A model generated the notes under the pieces. The model was not told the origin of the DNA. It ran no database searches and saw only the letters and a program-made list of their open reading frames with translations. A program made the position numbers and the translations under genes. A DNA stretch of 64,000 nucleotides from Annulohypoxylon bovei var. microspora (lineage: Eukaryota > Ascomycota > Sordariomycetes > Xylariales > Hypoxylaceae), in contig MU405245.1 of the NCBI GenBank assembly GCA_022836615.1, forward strand, positions 1-64,000, read 5' to 3'. Numbering within the stretch: the stretch's first letter is position 1; every line of letters starts with the position of its first letter. This document shows, in pieces, positions 11,413-23,053 of this stretch.

Positions 11413-12350
11413 GCTGAATTGTATGGAGATGGCGAGACCTTCGTAGTCTTCGAATTATGAATATGTTTGTCCGCAATATCCGGAACCCTGAATGATGATT
11501 TCCCTTGCTTTACTTAGAAGATGGAAATCTCCAACGTTGTTGGCTACTAGGTAAGCAGGTAAGAAATGAAAGTTAGAAAAGGAGGAATCTGGTTTTGCGG
11601 CGTAGCGACGTTGTACGACAGCGTCACGCGAGAACCAGAGTTCGGCAATTCGAGTTTATTTGTATCCATAAATGTACCCATAGATGTACATAGAACGATG
11701 AGTGGAATCGTTCCATGCAAGTCTAGTGCTACCCTAAATTAGAAAAAAGGTACAAGACCGTAAGCTCCTTAAACTTAATATGCACCGCGGTGGATCCGTG
11801 GAGGTGGGATCACGGGAATCTCCGTCAAGTGTTTGACAGCTGTCAAGTGTGGCTGAGGTATGGTTGCCTGTTGCCCAAAGTTCGTTGACCCGGTAAATTA
11901 TGTCATTGGTTGTTAAGTAAACAACCTTCAAGCAAAGTTAAAACTCCAACTCTCCAAACAAACAACAACCCGAGATCGGTAATCTGTTGACACACCGTTA
12001 ACATAACATGTAAATATTTTCTCTAGCAGAATTTCATAATCACTTACCGCTTTTCCAAATTACCCACTGATTACATCTCAACTTTCTATGAGGTTTGTTT
12101 ACTACCCCACTCTGCCCACTCTACAAACATCCCACCTCGCAGCCCAAAACTGTGCACCAGTATTCACAAGCAAGATAGAAAGCCAGGTGACAACTTTGGA
12201 ATACAGCCAAGGAACGACCTTAAGTCAACCGAGATACCCGATTTCCTCCAACCCAAGTATAACGAACAAAATAGATGGGTTAAGAAAGAAATAGAAGAAT
12301 TAAAGACGAGTGACCACTGCATTAAAGGGCCACAACAGAATCCGTTCAAC

Positions 12351-15300
12351 ATGGTCAAAGAACACGCACCGCCCAAGGCGCCGTTGCATCCTTCGGGATC
12401 TAACGAAACAAATGGAAATCTTTCAAACCAGTCAATCCAGTCCGATGAGAAAACACATAGTTTTGCAAACACAAGCACAGGGTCATTCGCTGCTGTCGAC
12501 ACTGCTTCTTCAAATACACGACCTGTCCCTGCACCAGCCCCTGCACCAGCTATCAAATCGCGAGCTTTCTCAGGAAATATTGAAGATAAATATGCCAATC
12601 TCTTCATTCAGCCAACAACTCGCCCAGAACACCACCGACCTCAGCGAATCACGGGACCATTGCAGCCTACTTTTAAGGATAAGAAGCCGCTGCTACCTCC
12701 CACGTTCAATACCATGCGGCCGGGATCGGCTACTAACCCAATATCAGTCTCGGACGGTCCGGTCTCAATCTACAGTCAGCCCGGCGTTTTCGCTACATAT
12801 GTTGATCCGAAGAAGGCCGCTTCCGACATCAAAGCTTTGCTTGAAGGCGCCATCGAAGATGAAGAGGATGAAGATGTGAAGGAAGAAGATGAAGAAGAAG
12901 ACAAGTCCCATATCGAAGGACTCAGCGTTCCACTCCTGCGTCATCAAATCGAGGGTGTAGAGTGGATGAGGGGTCGCGAACTTGGTCCTGTCAAGAAAGG
13001 AAAAGTACCCAAAGGTGGTCTCCTTGCTGACGACATGGGTTTGGGGAAGACTCTACAATCTATCGCACTTATCTTAACCAACCAAAAACCAACAGATAAG
13101 CACCCGGGAGTCGAGAAAACAACCTTAGTTGTTGCCCCTCTAGCTCTCATCCGCCAGTGGGAGGCCGAGTTGAAAGAGAAGGTGACCGAATCTCACAGGA
13201 TGAAGGTCCTTGTACATCACGGACCGCAACGTACAAAACGCTTCGAAGAGCTCCGTCGATATGATGTGGTCATCACGACCTATCAGATCCTAGTATCTGA
13301 ATTCGGCCACTCTACAGAGAGTTTGAAAACTGGTTGTTTCGGTCTACATTGGTACCGCGTCATCTTAGATGAAGCACATACGATCAAGAACAGAAATGCC
13401 AAGGCTACGAAGGCGTGTTGCGAACTCCGAAGCGTATACCGCTGGTGCCTTTCTGGAACTCCCATGCAAAACAATTTGGATGAACTGCAAAGCTTGGTGA
13501 AATTCCTTAGAATCAGGCCTTATGATAACCTTCGCGAGTGGAAGGATCATTTCGAAGTACCAATGAAGAACGGCAAGGGAGACGTCGCAATGCGCCGCCT
13601 TCACAGTCTATTGCAGTGTTTCATGAAACGTAGAACCAAGGACATCTTAAAGGTGGCTGGCGCTCTCGATGCTGGTGGAAAGGAAAATAAGGACGGCGAA
13701 AAAGGTCCAACCGCGAACTTCAAGGTCACGGAACGAAAGGTTGTGACAGTCGCCGCCGCGTTCACGCCAGCAGAGAGACGTTTCTATGACAGGTTAGAAA
13801 AGCGAACCGATAAGAGCATTGAGCAGATGATGAAGAACAAGCTCAACTATGCCAGCGCCTTGGTATTGCTTTTGCGTCTGAGACAGGCTTGCGACCACCC
13901 AAAACTTGTCGAAGGCAAACTCGAGAAGGACAAGGACGCCTTGTCTGAGGAAACAAAACCGAAGAAAAATGACAGAGACGTCGATGCTCTTGCGGACCTT
14001 CTCGGTGGGCTAGATGTCGAGACCAAGCACTGTGATATCTGTGGCTGGGAGCTAGACCACGAAAGTCGCCAACCCGGTTCGGATAAATGCAAAGCCTGCT
14101 TCGAAGACCTGGAGTATTTCAAGCATAACGAAGAAGGGGGAGACTTGAAAGCTCCGAAGATGAGATCGAAAAAGAAGAAGAGCAAGACTAAGGTTAAGAA
14201 GGTGGTGGAAGAAAAGGTCAAGATCGAGATTGTCCAAAAGCGAAAACCCAGAAACCGACGCGCGATTATCGATAGCGACGATGAAGAGGAGGGGGCTGAC
14301 TGGATTGTCTCCGGTGATGAGCAAGGCTCATTGCGCTTAGGCAAAGCTGGTGGCACAGACGATGAGAATGCTGAGGGCGAAGGCGAGACTATCAACTCCG
14401 AAGATTCAGAAGAGGATGAGACCCAAGACGGCAGTCAATTGAACAGCTTCGTCGTAAATGATGGCAAAGACACGAAGCCTGAAGAGCTACAGAGAGCCTT
14501 AGATGAATCAGACTCCGAGGATGAATTTGAATCTGTCTCGGTAATCGAATCCAAGATGAAGAAAGCAAAACTTGAAGACAGCGAGGATGATGAAGAGGAT
14601 GACGATGACGAAAATAAGGAGGACGAAAAGGACGATGACGAGGAAGACGCAGATTCAGAGTCGCAATCCGGTTCCGAAGATGACGACACCGGCATTTCCG
14701 AATCCGAACTAGACGACTCTTCAGACGAGGAAGCCTACTACTCCCGCTCCCGGCGCGAGAAGGAAAAGACGCCACACGTCCTAGCATCCGCCAAGATCCG
14801 CCAACTGATCACGCTCCTCCACGAGGAAGTTCAGGACCACAAGTTCATCGTCTTCTCGCAATTTACCAGTATGCTCGACCTAGTGGAGCCCTTCTTCCGA
14901 AAGGAGGGCATCAAATACACGCGGTACGACGGCAGCATGAAGAACGACGCGCGCGAGGAGGCGCTCAACAGCCTCAGGAACAACGCACGCACCAGGGTCC
15001 TGCTGTGCTCGCTCAGGTGCGGCGCCCTGGGCCTCAACCTGACGGCCGCCAGCCGCGTCGTCATCCTCGAGCCCTTCTGGAACCCGTTCGTCGAGGAGCA
15101 GGCCATCGACCGCGTGCACCGGCTGACGCAGACCGTGGACGTCGTCGTGTACAAGCTGACGATCGAGAACAGCGTCGAGGAGCGCATCCTCGAGCTCCAG
15201 GAGAAGAAGCGGCTCCTGGCCCAGGCCGCCATCGAGAGCGGCGCCAAGAGAGAGGGCCTCAAGCTCGGCCTCAAGGAGATGATGGAGCTGTTCCGACACG

Positions 15301-15461
15301 TCGGCGACAGCAGAGACGTCGGCGCAGACGGCGAGGCCTACGACGAGGACGAGGGCTTGCGCCGCAACCTCGAAGCTTCCATGTCTACCATGCGCAGCAA
15401 AAATTCCCAGGGCGCGAAGAAGAACGCGAATGAGAGCGCCATTTATGGGCGCAGGTGGTGA
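12351..15461 (+). CDS. SNF2-family ATPase, Rad5/Rad16-like
   Basis: This is a single-exon gene of 1,036 residues. The N-terminal 190 residues are low-complexity, followed by the SNF2 ATPase core. Motif I is LLADDMGLGKT at about 222-232, the Walker B box is ILDEAHTIKN near 339, and CLSGTPMQNNLDEL follows near 365. A reduced zinc-binding pair (CDIC...CKAC, about 560-585) sits where Rad5/Rad16-type proteins carry a RING finger, but only four cysteines are visible. A Lys-rich then very acidic linker (about 605-800) precedes helicase-C (FIVFSQFTSMLD near 825, motif VI AIDRVHRLTQ near 918, ENSVEERILELQEKK). Relatives act in replication-stress repair or in remodelling and sumo/ubiquitin pathways. 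The specific orthologue is uncertain (Rad16, Uls1 or fission yeast Rrp type). The last 550 bases are far richer in G/C at third positions than the rest. Confidence 0.88.
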   Translation: MVKEHAPPKAPLHPSGSNETNGNLSNQSIQSDEKTHSFANTSTGSFAAVDTASSNTRPVPAPAPAPAIKSRAFSGNIEDKYANLFIQPTTRPEHHRPQRITGPLQPTFKDKKPLLPPTFNTMRPGSATNPISVSDGPVSIYSQPGVFATYVDPKKAASDIKALLEGAIEDEEDEDVKEEDEEEDKSHIEGLSVPLLRHQIEGVEWMRGRELGPVKKGKVPKGGLLADDMGLGKTLQSIALILTNQKPTDKHPGVEKTTLVVAPLALIRQWEAELKEKVTESHRMKVLVHHGPQRTKRFEELRRYDVVITTYQILVSEFGHSTESLKTGCFGLHWYRVILDEAHTIKNRNAKATKACCELRSVYRWCLSGTPMQNNLDELQSLVKFLRIRPYDNLREWKDHFEVPMKNGKGDVAMRRLHSLLQCFMKRRTKDILKVAGALDAGGKENKDGEKGPTANFKVTERKVVTVAAAFTPAERRFYDRLEKRTDKSIEQMMKNKLNYASALVLLLRLRQACDHPKLVEGKLEKDKDALSEETKPKKNDRDVDALADLLGGLDVETKHCDICGWELDHESRQPGSDKCKACFEDLEYFKHNEEGGDLKAPKMRSKKKKSKTKVKKVVEEKVKIEIVQKRKPRNRRAIIDSDDEEEGADWIVSGDEQGSLRLGKAGGTDDENAEGEGETINSEDSEEDETQDGSQLNSFVVNDGKDTKPEELQRALDESDSEDEFESVSVIESKMKKAKLEDSEDDEEDDDDENKEDEKDDDEEDADSESQSGSEDDDTGISESELDDSSDEEAYYSRSRREKEKTPHVLASAKIRQLITLLHEEVQDHKFIVFSQFTSMLDLVEPFFRKEGIKYTRYDGSMKNDAREEALNSLRNNARTRVLLCSLRCGALGLNLTAASRVVILEPFWNPFVEEQAIDRVHRLTQTVDVVVYKLTIENSVEERILELQEKKRLLAQAAIESGAKREGLKLGLKEMMELFRHVGDSRDVGADGEAYDEDEGLRRNLEASMSTMRSKNSQGAKKNANESAIYGRRW

Positions 15462-15945
15462 TGGAGTGGGAAGGAAGACTGGTCTTATGCTTCATGATAG
15501 AAGGGGGATAGGGCGTTCAGGAACTCTATTCTCTCGCTGCTTTACGATTAATGGACTTTGAACAGGACTACATAAGTGTGTATGTGTTATGCTAGACATT
15601 ATAATGATTCGAATGCATTGTGTCTCATTCATGTTTGATTTGTTCAATTCTCGTACCTTGCATTGTGCAATGCATTATGATTATTCGTATCGTTCATTAC
15701 TAGGTAGTGTATCTTTCTATTCTCTGCAAACCGTACGCCTTACAATCTTAATAAATCCCAGACGAGTCTACGCGAGCTCCCTGAAGCCGTTTACAAGACA
15801 TAGAAGCCACTACGCTTACAACCGCAACCCGTTTTTAGACACCTAACCTTAGCCTTGGCTATTATTAATCAACACACCCTCGATCCGATGGTATCCCGAG
15901 ACTGGTCCGAGACTGATCCTAACTAACCCCCCATCGCTAACCCCG
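15462..15945. other. Convergent 3' intergenic region
   Basis: The AT-rich spacer lies between the 3' ends of the SNF2 gene and the Yrb30-like gene. No gene is seen. Confidence 0.5.
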
Positions 15946-17874
15946 CTACATGGTGTTAACTCCGGCCCCACCAGCGCCGCGATGGACAGGGGCGTCGGCG
16001 TCGGCTCGCGACGCGGACTCGTCGAGGTAGAACCGCAGCACGTGGTCGGGGATGGCGAGGTGCGTGGTCTGCTCGAACTCCTGGAGACTCGTGAGGCGCA
16101 GCAGCATCTCGAGGAGCGAGAGCGAGGTCTGGATGGCGCCGAAGGGCGAGCGCCCGAGCAGGTCCTCGTCCAGGGCCCCAGCGTCGGTGACTAGTGCGCC
16201 GGAGTTGCGGGACGACGGGCGGGAAGACGAGGCTAAGCTCATTCGGTTCAGCTGTGATACCAAGTTTGAGTCGACGGAGGGACGGTGTGTGTATTTGATG
16301 CGCCGGGGATGTGGTGGGTTGGGGACGTCTGGGTCTTCTTCTTCTTCTGGAGTAGGTTCGTCCTCGTCGTCGGTTGCGTCTGTGCTGTCGTCGTTCGTGT
16401 CGAAGACTTCGAGAGCTATCCACTCGGGATCTAGGTCTTGCGGAAACCTCCAAGAACTGGCAGTTTCCGTCGGCCGGATATTCTCGCTTTCGAGTTGGAG
16501 TTGGAGCTGAAGTTGGTAATTACTTTCGTCCTGAGAGTCGGCTTCTAACGTACTATCGGATCTAATGCTTTCATCGACGCCTTGGATCAACCCTTGTCGG
16601 TCCATCTGGCCTGCATTTGTCGGCATCTCTTTATTTACGGGTACAGCTTTCGCGTCTCTCTTGAGTAGGAGGACGGGGTTGCTCGAGGCGCCGTCATCGT
16701 TATTGATGTTCAGAATCCTTCCAACGTCTGCATAGAACATCTTTGATATTTGGTGGACTGGGACGGATTCTCGAATACCGGCGGCGCGGACACCATCATA
16801 AGGACTTGGTTGAGCATCACCGTCCTCGACCGTGTGAACTCGTCCATCATCTAGATCTTCTACGATTTGAAGTTGGTACGCGTAGCCCATGTACGAGTTA
16901 TTATTTCCCAGACCGTTCATCTCGTGAAACTCATCTTCGAGTGGCACTCGGCGGAGCCGAACCCGAGCCTTGTGAATTACCTCCTGCCACAGCGGCTTGC
17001 GCTGACCATCCTCTAAGCCATATGGTTCCCTAGAATCCTCGGGAGAAGTATGGGCCCGAAAGAGCATGTAAATAGACAGCATAAAATCTGGACCAATCTG
17101 CATAGGTGCACTAGAGTTGAGGATGTATTGAGTATCCCCAACGGTCACAAGCATGCTAGCTTGTAATAGACGGGACGGCGAGAACGCCGAGGGCTGGGTC
17201 TGGATGCCTCCAATTGCTGACACCCAGAGATTGATGAGTGGTATAGAGTCATCAATCTCGACAATCAGCTGCTTGATATCGGTTATGATGCTCTGTATTT
17301 CGATACGCCGCAGAGAGGTGGCGGTAGAGTTCTTAGCTCCCTCATTCCGCCGTGACTCATCTGCCAAGGCAGCATTTTCGAGGCGCTTTCCAAGAGAGTC
17401 GACATTGGCCCTTAATTCCTGTGCTATACGCACGACGGCTTCTAGAGCTGAGTTCCCTCGTGTGTAACGGAACTCGATCGACTCTAATATAGGAGAAACA
17501 AGCTATTGGCCTAATTAGCTACGGTTGATATTTAACGCGTTACAATGGGTTTTATCGGTGAGCAGCCTACATTCTAACTGATCCGGTTAGATATGACTTA
17601 CCTCAATCTTGCGAGCCAACCGGCGTTGCAGGTGGCTTAGCTCGGTGCGTAGGGGGTCATCGTCAACTGTCTAGACGATAATTAGCTTGGGCAGCTATCA
17701 TATAGCCTGATGTAGGGATGTTTGTTGGTGGATGTGAATAGGTATAGATTACTATCTTCATACCTTGAGCAACCTCGAACCTTGCTGGATGACATAAGTA
17801 GAGGTCAAGGCAAGGCATGATCTAATGGCGTAATTGGTGGCGTGGTAAGATAATTTGGCTAGGAATGCATCCAT
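15946..17874 (-). CDS. YRB30: Yrb30-like RanGTP-binding protein
   Basis: Three exons on the minus strand, 17764..17874, 17602..17670 and 15946..17502, encode 578 residues. The N-terminus MDAFLAKLSYHATNYAIR is the conserved start of the fungal Ran-binding family typified by yeast Yrb30. Conserved blocks follow: QRRLARKIE, SPILESIEFRYTRGN and SLLEMLLRLTSLQEFEQTTHLAIPDHVLRFYL near the C-terminus. Yrb30 binds RanGTP and affects its GTPase cycle in nucleocytoplasmic transport. The middle (about 330-440) is acidic and low in complexity, and the whole is longer than the roughly 440-residue yeast protein. Introns of 93 and 99 bp have standard signals. The gene is divergent from SUP35, sharing an 808-bp promoter region. 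The gene name rests on remembered family features, not a search. Confidence 0.82.
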
Positions 17875-18682
17875 GACCAATATATGGGAATATACCTATG
17901 AATGGTTGTTATTGTCTTATTGCTCTATCCACACATGCGACTTATGCATGGAGAAAGACACAGCTCGGTTGCCCCATGAAGGGCAATTAGGACCTCACAG
18001 ATGCCCAACTTGTTAAGTATTAGGCAGTCAAGCCACACTTTTGGTCAATGTCTGTTCTCGAATCGGAATGCATAGATTCACAATTATGGATGTGAAAAGG
18101 GTAAGATTCATTAAACTTTGTTGTTCAACTATAAACGCACAAACAGCATGTATAACGTAGTACAAACATTACTATTCGGTTTGATGAATATGGAAACCTT
18201 ATAAATTTATAAATGTAACTAAAGAGTAGATTAAGTGGATTACTTGCATTTATGTAAGGTTTAGTGGAATACAGTATGTACAAACTTGAAATATGACAGT
18301 ATAATACCGAGGGGCTGATTCCTCCGTCATTGGCGGGGCAAAACCTCTCACCCCGCTAAGCTTGCGCCTTTCAATATTCTTTTCCCTTCACCTTCTACCG
18401 TGCCGCAAACTCTCACAACAATCAGGTCCAGACGAAGTTAGGCAAACCTGTCAGCGTCCTTAACTCTTCTACCTGACTCACCGAGGATTTTATTCACCCT
18501 TGTCCTTCATTTACCTCCTAGATATACCAACTGACGTACGATTGCTCACCAAGCGGCCACCGGTCGCACAATCACGAACTTGAATTTCTTTCCGAAACAT
18601 CAATTTTTTTCGTCTTTAGCACCCAAGCAGATTCGTTTACCTCAACTTCATTGCCGATTATTTTACAGAGAGAACCGACGTC
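17875..18682. promoter_or_regulatory. Divergent promoter region, YRB30-like / SUP35
   Basis: These 808 bp lie between the start codons of two outward-facing housekeeping genes. The right half (about 18340-18682) is pyrimidine-rich and is the likely SUP35 leader. No gene-like frame is seen. Confidence 0.6.
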
Positions 18683-20998
18683 ATGGCCGATCTTAACTCC
18701 TGGGAAGATGATCCTGCCGCCCAGGACGACAACCTGTCGAGACAAACTCAACAGATGAATCTGAACAACCAACCTCAAAACCCTGCCGCAGCATCATTCC
18801 GACCCGGTGCCGCCTCCTTCCAACCTTCTGCCCAGACTTTCCAACCAGGCCAAGGCTATGGTGGTGGTGGTGGCGGTGGTTATATGCCGAACTATCAACA
18901 AGGCTACTACGGAGGCCAAAACTATTATCCCCAGTACGGTGGAGGCCAAGGCGGCTTTCCTCAATATGGACAGGGTCAGGGTCAGGGCCAGGTTCAGGGT
19001 CAAGCCCAAGGATATGGAAACGTCTACGGACAGGGCGGCTATAATCAGACATATGGTATTGTTTATCTCTTCAAGAAATTCAGAATTAATCATACGCTAA
19101 CCCTAGCAAGGCCAGCAAGGACAGCAACAATATTATCAACAGCAACCCCAATCCCAACAGAAGCCCAAACAACAAGCACAGCAACCCCAGACTGTGCCTA
19201 CCATTGCTAAGCGAGGCGACCAATCCGCATCACCTACTATCGCTGCTCCCCCCGCCTCCTCTCCCGCTAACGCGCCAAAGCCTGTCGCCAAACAAGAGGG
19301 AGGAACTAAGGTCTTGAGCATAGGCGGCGACCCTCCGAAACCCAAGGCCGCTAAGGTCTTATCTATTGGTGTTCCAGCACCCCCGAAAGATGAACCAAAA
19401 GCCGAGAAGGAGGCTTCCGCCGACACCGGTTCCAAGGTAACCGCAACCAAGGCTATCGAGAAAACCGGCGAAACCACCAAATCATCTAAAGCTTCAAGTG
19501 GGAAGACATCGCCTACACCTTCTTCTGGACGTTCGAGCCCTTCAAGGGCAAGCAAGGCCGCCCGCGATGCCGACGCAGTTGCTAATGAACAGGCTGCCGA
19601 TGTTGATGAGGATACCTTGAAGGAAATCTACGGAAAGGAACACGTAAATATCATATTCATTGGCCACGTCGATGCAGGAAAATCAACGCTTGGTGGTTCT
19701 ATCCTATACGTAACGGGCATGGTGGACCAGCGGACGATGGACAAGTACAAGAGAGAAGCCAAGGACTTAGGTCGAGAAACGTGGTATTTGTCATGGGCTC
19801 TCGATCTGACCAATGAGGAGCGATCCAAGGGAAAAACCGTCGAAGTCGGAAGAGGATTCTTCGAAACAGAGAAGCGACGATATAGCATCCTAGATGCTCC
19901 CGGTCATAAGACCTACGTCCCGAGTATGATTGGAGGTGCTTCCCAGGCAGACGTTGGTATTCTCGTTATTAGTGCGCGTAAGGGAGAGTATGAGACCGGA
20001 TTCGAGAAAGGCGGACAGACTCGTGAGCATGCTATGCTCGCCAAAACGCAAGGTGTCAACAAGCTTGTTGTCGTGATTAACAAGATGGACGACGCCACAG
20101 TCAACTGGTCCGAAGCACGATACAAGGAATGTACTACAAAACTCGCCCAGTTTCTCAAGGGCACTGGGTACAACCTCAAGACCGACGTCTTCTTCATGCC
20201 CATCGCTGCTCAACAGACGATGGGTATCAAGGATCGTATCCCATCCGACGTTTGCCCCTGGTATGATGGACCTTCTCTACTCGAGTATCTCGATAATATG
20301 CAAGCTCTGGAACGCAAGACCAACGCACCGTTCATGATGGCTATTAGCGGAAAGTATAGAGATATGGGTACGATGGTCGAAGGCAAGATTGAAGCCGGCG
20401 TTTGCAAGAAGGGCATGACCTTGATCATGATGCCGAATAAAGAAAAGGTCGACATTGCGGCTATTTACGGCGAGACGGAAGATGAGATCCAAATTGCTCA
20501 ATGTGGTGACCAAGTTCGGTTACGGCTCCGAGGCATCGAAGAAGATGATATCTCAGCCGGATTCGTGCTCTGCTCCCCGAAGCGTCTGGTCCATAACGTC
20601 ACCGCCTTCGAGGCACAGATTAGAATTCTCGAACTGAAGAGTATTCTGAGTGCTGGCTTTAACTGCGTTCTACACGTCCACTCTGCTGTTGAAGAGGTAA
20701 CCTTTGCCGCATTATTACACAAACTGCAGAAAGGAACAGGCAGAAAGAGCAAGGCGCCACCTACCCACGCGAAGAAGGGAGACAGCATAATCGCCAGAAT
20801 GCAGGTTACAGGCGGTGCTGGTTCCGTATGTATCGAAAGATTCGAAGATTACCCCCAAATGGGTCGCTTCACCTTGAGAGACCAGGTATGTTCCACTAAT
20901 TAATTATTATTTGCTTCCAAATACTAACTAAGTGATACCAGGGTCAAACAATTGCCATTGGCAAGATCATGAAGCTTATCACTGAGGAGTCCGGCTAG
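18683..20998 (+). CDS. SUP35: Translation release factor eRF3 (Sup35)
   Basis: Three exons, 18683..19055, 19111..20885 and 20942..20998, encode 734 residues. The C-terminal half is an eRF1-dependent GTPase that drives peptide release at stop codons. It has G1 GHVDAGKST near residue 309, switch II DAPGHK, G4 NKMD, and eRF3-specific blocks such as LRLRGIEEDDISAGFVL and the end FTLRDQGQTIAIGKIMKL. The N-terminus (about residues 20-150) is rich in Gln, Gly, Tyr and Asn with short GQGQ and QQQ-type repeats, a prion-like N domain. It is followed by a Lys/Glu/Ser/Thr/Ala-rich middle region. The first 55-bp intron lies inside the prion-like segment, with its acceptor at CAAG giving the in-frame GQQGQQQYYQQQ. 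The tiny last exon completes the conserved C-terminus. The gene looks intact. Confidence 0.95.
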
Positions 20999-23053
20999 AA
21001 AACGCCGACCTGTCGTCGATGAAACTTAATGAGCATACCCGATACATAGCATACTTGCCCTAAGAAGAAAAGGGATACAAGCTACATCGGAGAAAAAATA
21101 GCAATCCACTCGACTGCAATACTGCTGACCGACGATGCTATTTCTCCACTCGCGAGGAAAATGGAAATGCTAGCAGGGATAAGGAATGGCAAAGATAGAC
21201 TTGACCATCCTCAATAAAAGCCATTCTTTCTCCTTGACAAGATGTTGTTTTATCCGTCTTCAGCTCAGGCGTGCCAGCTACGCATTTCGGGCATCTACAG
21301 ATTAGTGTAGAATATAAATGTTGCCAACTTCAAACCTTCAATCAGTTTCGAGGTCTTTACATAAGTATTAACTTTTACAGGGGCATATGTCTCTCCTTCG
21401 TGACATCGTGCGTATGTGTAAAATCAGGGACATGTGTGCATATTATTGCCTTATGTATCGAAAATACCCCTTTCGGCCATGGGGTATCATAATGATTTGA
21501 CTTTCGGACAACCTAAAGGAATCCCGTATTCTTACTAAAATGTCCTAATATCATTAAAGTAGGATATCCTAGTGGTGACTGTATTTGACGATGAAGATAG
21601 GTAATCATTATAAGTTCCAGCATGTTGCTCGCCAATGTAATGAAAGATCTCGAGTTCAAGGGTTAGGCAAAATGAAGAACTTCACGCACCCTTCGTCTGA
21701 GTACGAGTACCATCTTCCGATCTCTTCCATAGGATTAAATTAGCCCATAGTTCTGAATCTATCCCCGGTGGACATGATTTCTTCAAGTTCCCAGGAATTC
21801 TCGGGAGGGGCTATAATTAACAACGTCGCTTATTCTTGCTCGGAAAATGCGTGGCCTCCTTGTGTTATGTAACCTGGGTAGGTATTTAGGGGTATCACGA
21901 TGTCACCCCTTCATTCGGGAAACATCTAGCGCGCATGACGACTAAGTACATACCTACATGCCTCCTAATCAAGTCCTGGTAGGCGGAAATGGGGGTGGTC
22001 AGCACTTAATCGTCCTTGTTAACGATGCTACAGTCGATCTATCTCCATCGCGAGCAATTCCACGGGATCTACCTATTAGAGCGGTAACGACGTAGTAGTA
22101 GCAGTTCGGCTGCGAGAAGGCGGTGAAGTGTGTATCTACTTGGCCCAGGGATATGAACCAAAGCCCGTCTTATCTGCGGCGGAACATTTCGTCGGCTATG
22201 CTGGATGCTGATTGATAGCCCCGTTCTCTCTACAAATTCGCAGTTTCGACCCGATGGCGGCTATTCTTGTTCATCGATCAAGGCTCACGTGGTTTGAGCA
22301 CAAGGATTGATACTCGAAGCTTTTTTTTTTCTTTTTTCCCATGTGTATGCGTGTGTGCCGTCCTGTCGTGCGTGAACGGGTTGCGGGCCGATGACTTGCT
22401 TCGCTCGTGCATAGGTAGCTCCCGGGGAATGCAGCTCTGTCCTCGTTTCTGTCTGGGACTCGATGTCGTGCGTGGTGAGCCGCAGCATGCGAGCATCTCC
22501 GGATGGTTCCTGTGGGTTCCGGGGCTGCGTGCAGCGTTAGTCTGGTTTGTGCTATACCGTGCCGTGTTTGTGGAGCGTTGGTCATGGTTTGAGGGGAAAG
22601 GGCTATTGTTGGCTCGTGAGAATCGAAGTGGGAATGGTGATGGTATGACTAAGTCACCATGGGCTATGACTAAGGTACTTAAGGGGATGGTGGGTACTTA
22701 AGTGAGGTCTGGCACAACAAGGAGTATTAGGAGAAATCTTGTCTCAAATCTATGCATACCTACCTGTTAACCTGCGTTGTTTCGACGACGTCCTTGAGTG
22801 CGATGGTACTAGAGGCCGGGTGTTTAGGTAGTATCTACGAGAAGTTGTTTTATACCATCGTAATTCATGGTTAACAAATTGCGAAGATTCGGGAGCATGT
22901 TTAGGTTCCTATTACACAAATCTACATAATATTTAGTAGAACATTTATGGTATGTGAGATCCCACATCATGCAAATGAATGATACCGCGTACTCATAAAC
23001 CGAAACTGTTCTAGTTACAATGCCGTTGACAACATGTTGCACAAACTATCTTG
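20999..23053. other. Gene-free stretch downstream of SUP35
   Basis: This is 2 kb with no frame I can support as a gene. The longest plus-strand frame (22267-22701, 144 codons) is rich in Cys, Trp, Val and Ser, has a T-rich start and resembles no family. It is listed among the rejected items. Confidence 0.5.

Larger units (their letters stand above)
10783..12350. other. Divergent intergenic region with simple repeats
   Basis: This is 1.6 kb between the Clr5-domain gene and the SNF2 gene, which point away from each other. It contains a TATG tandem repeat (10911-10943) and a GGTATT/GGTGGTATT repeat (about 11375-11412). No credible gene is seen. Confidence 0.55.

Noticed and set aside
15005..15433. 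Arg/Pro-rich plus-strand frame within the SNF2 gene
   Set aside because: It is the out-of-frame shadow of a GC-rich coding region. The same applies to 33394-33759 over uS7m and 15956-16453 over the Yrb30-like gene.
22267..22701. 144-codon plus-strand frame
   Set aside because: It has biased composition (Cys, Trp, Val, Ser), starts over a T-rich run, has no family resemblance and no supporting splice or codon signal.
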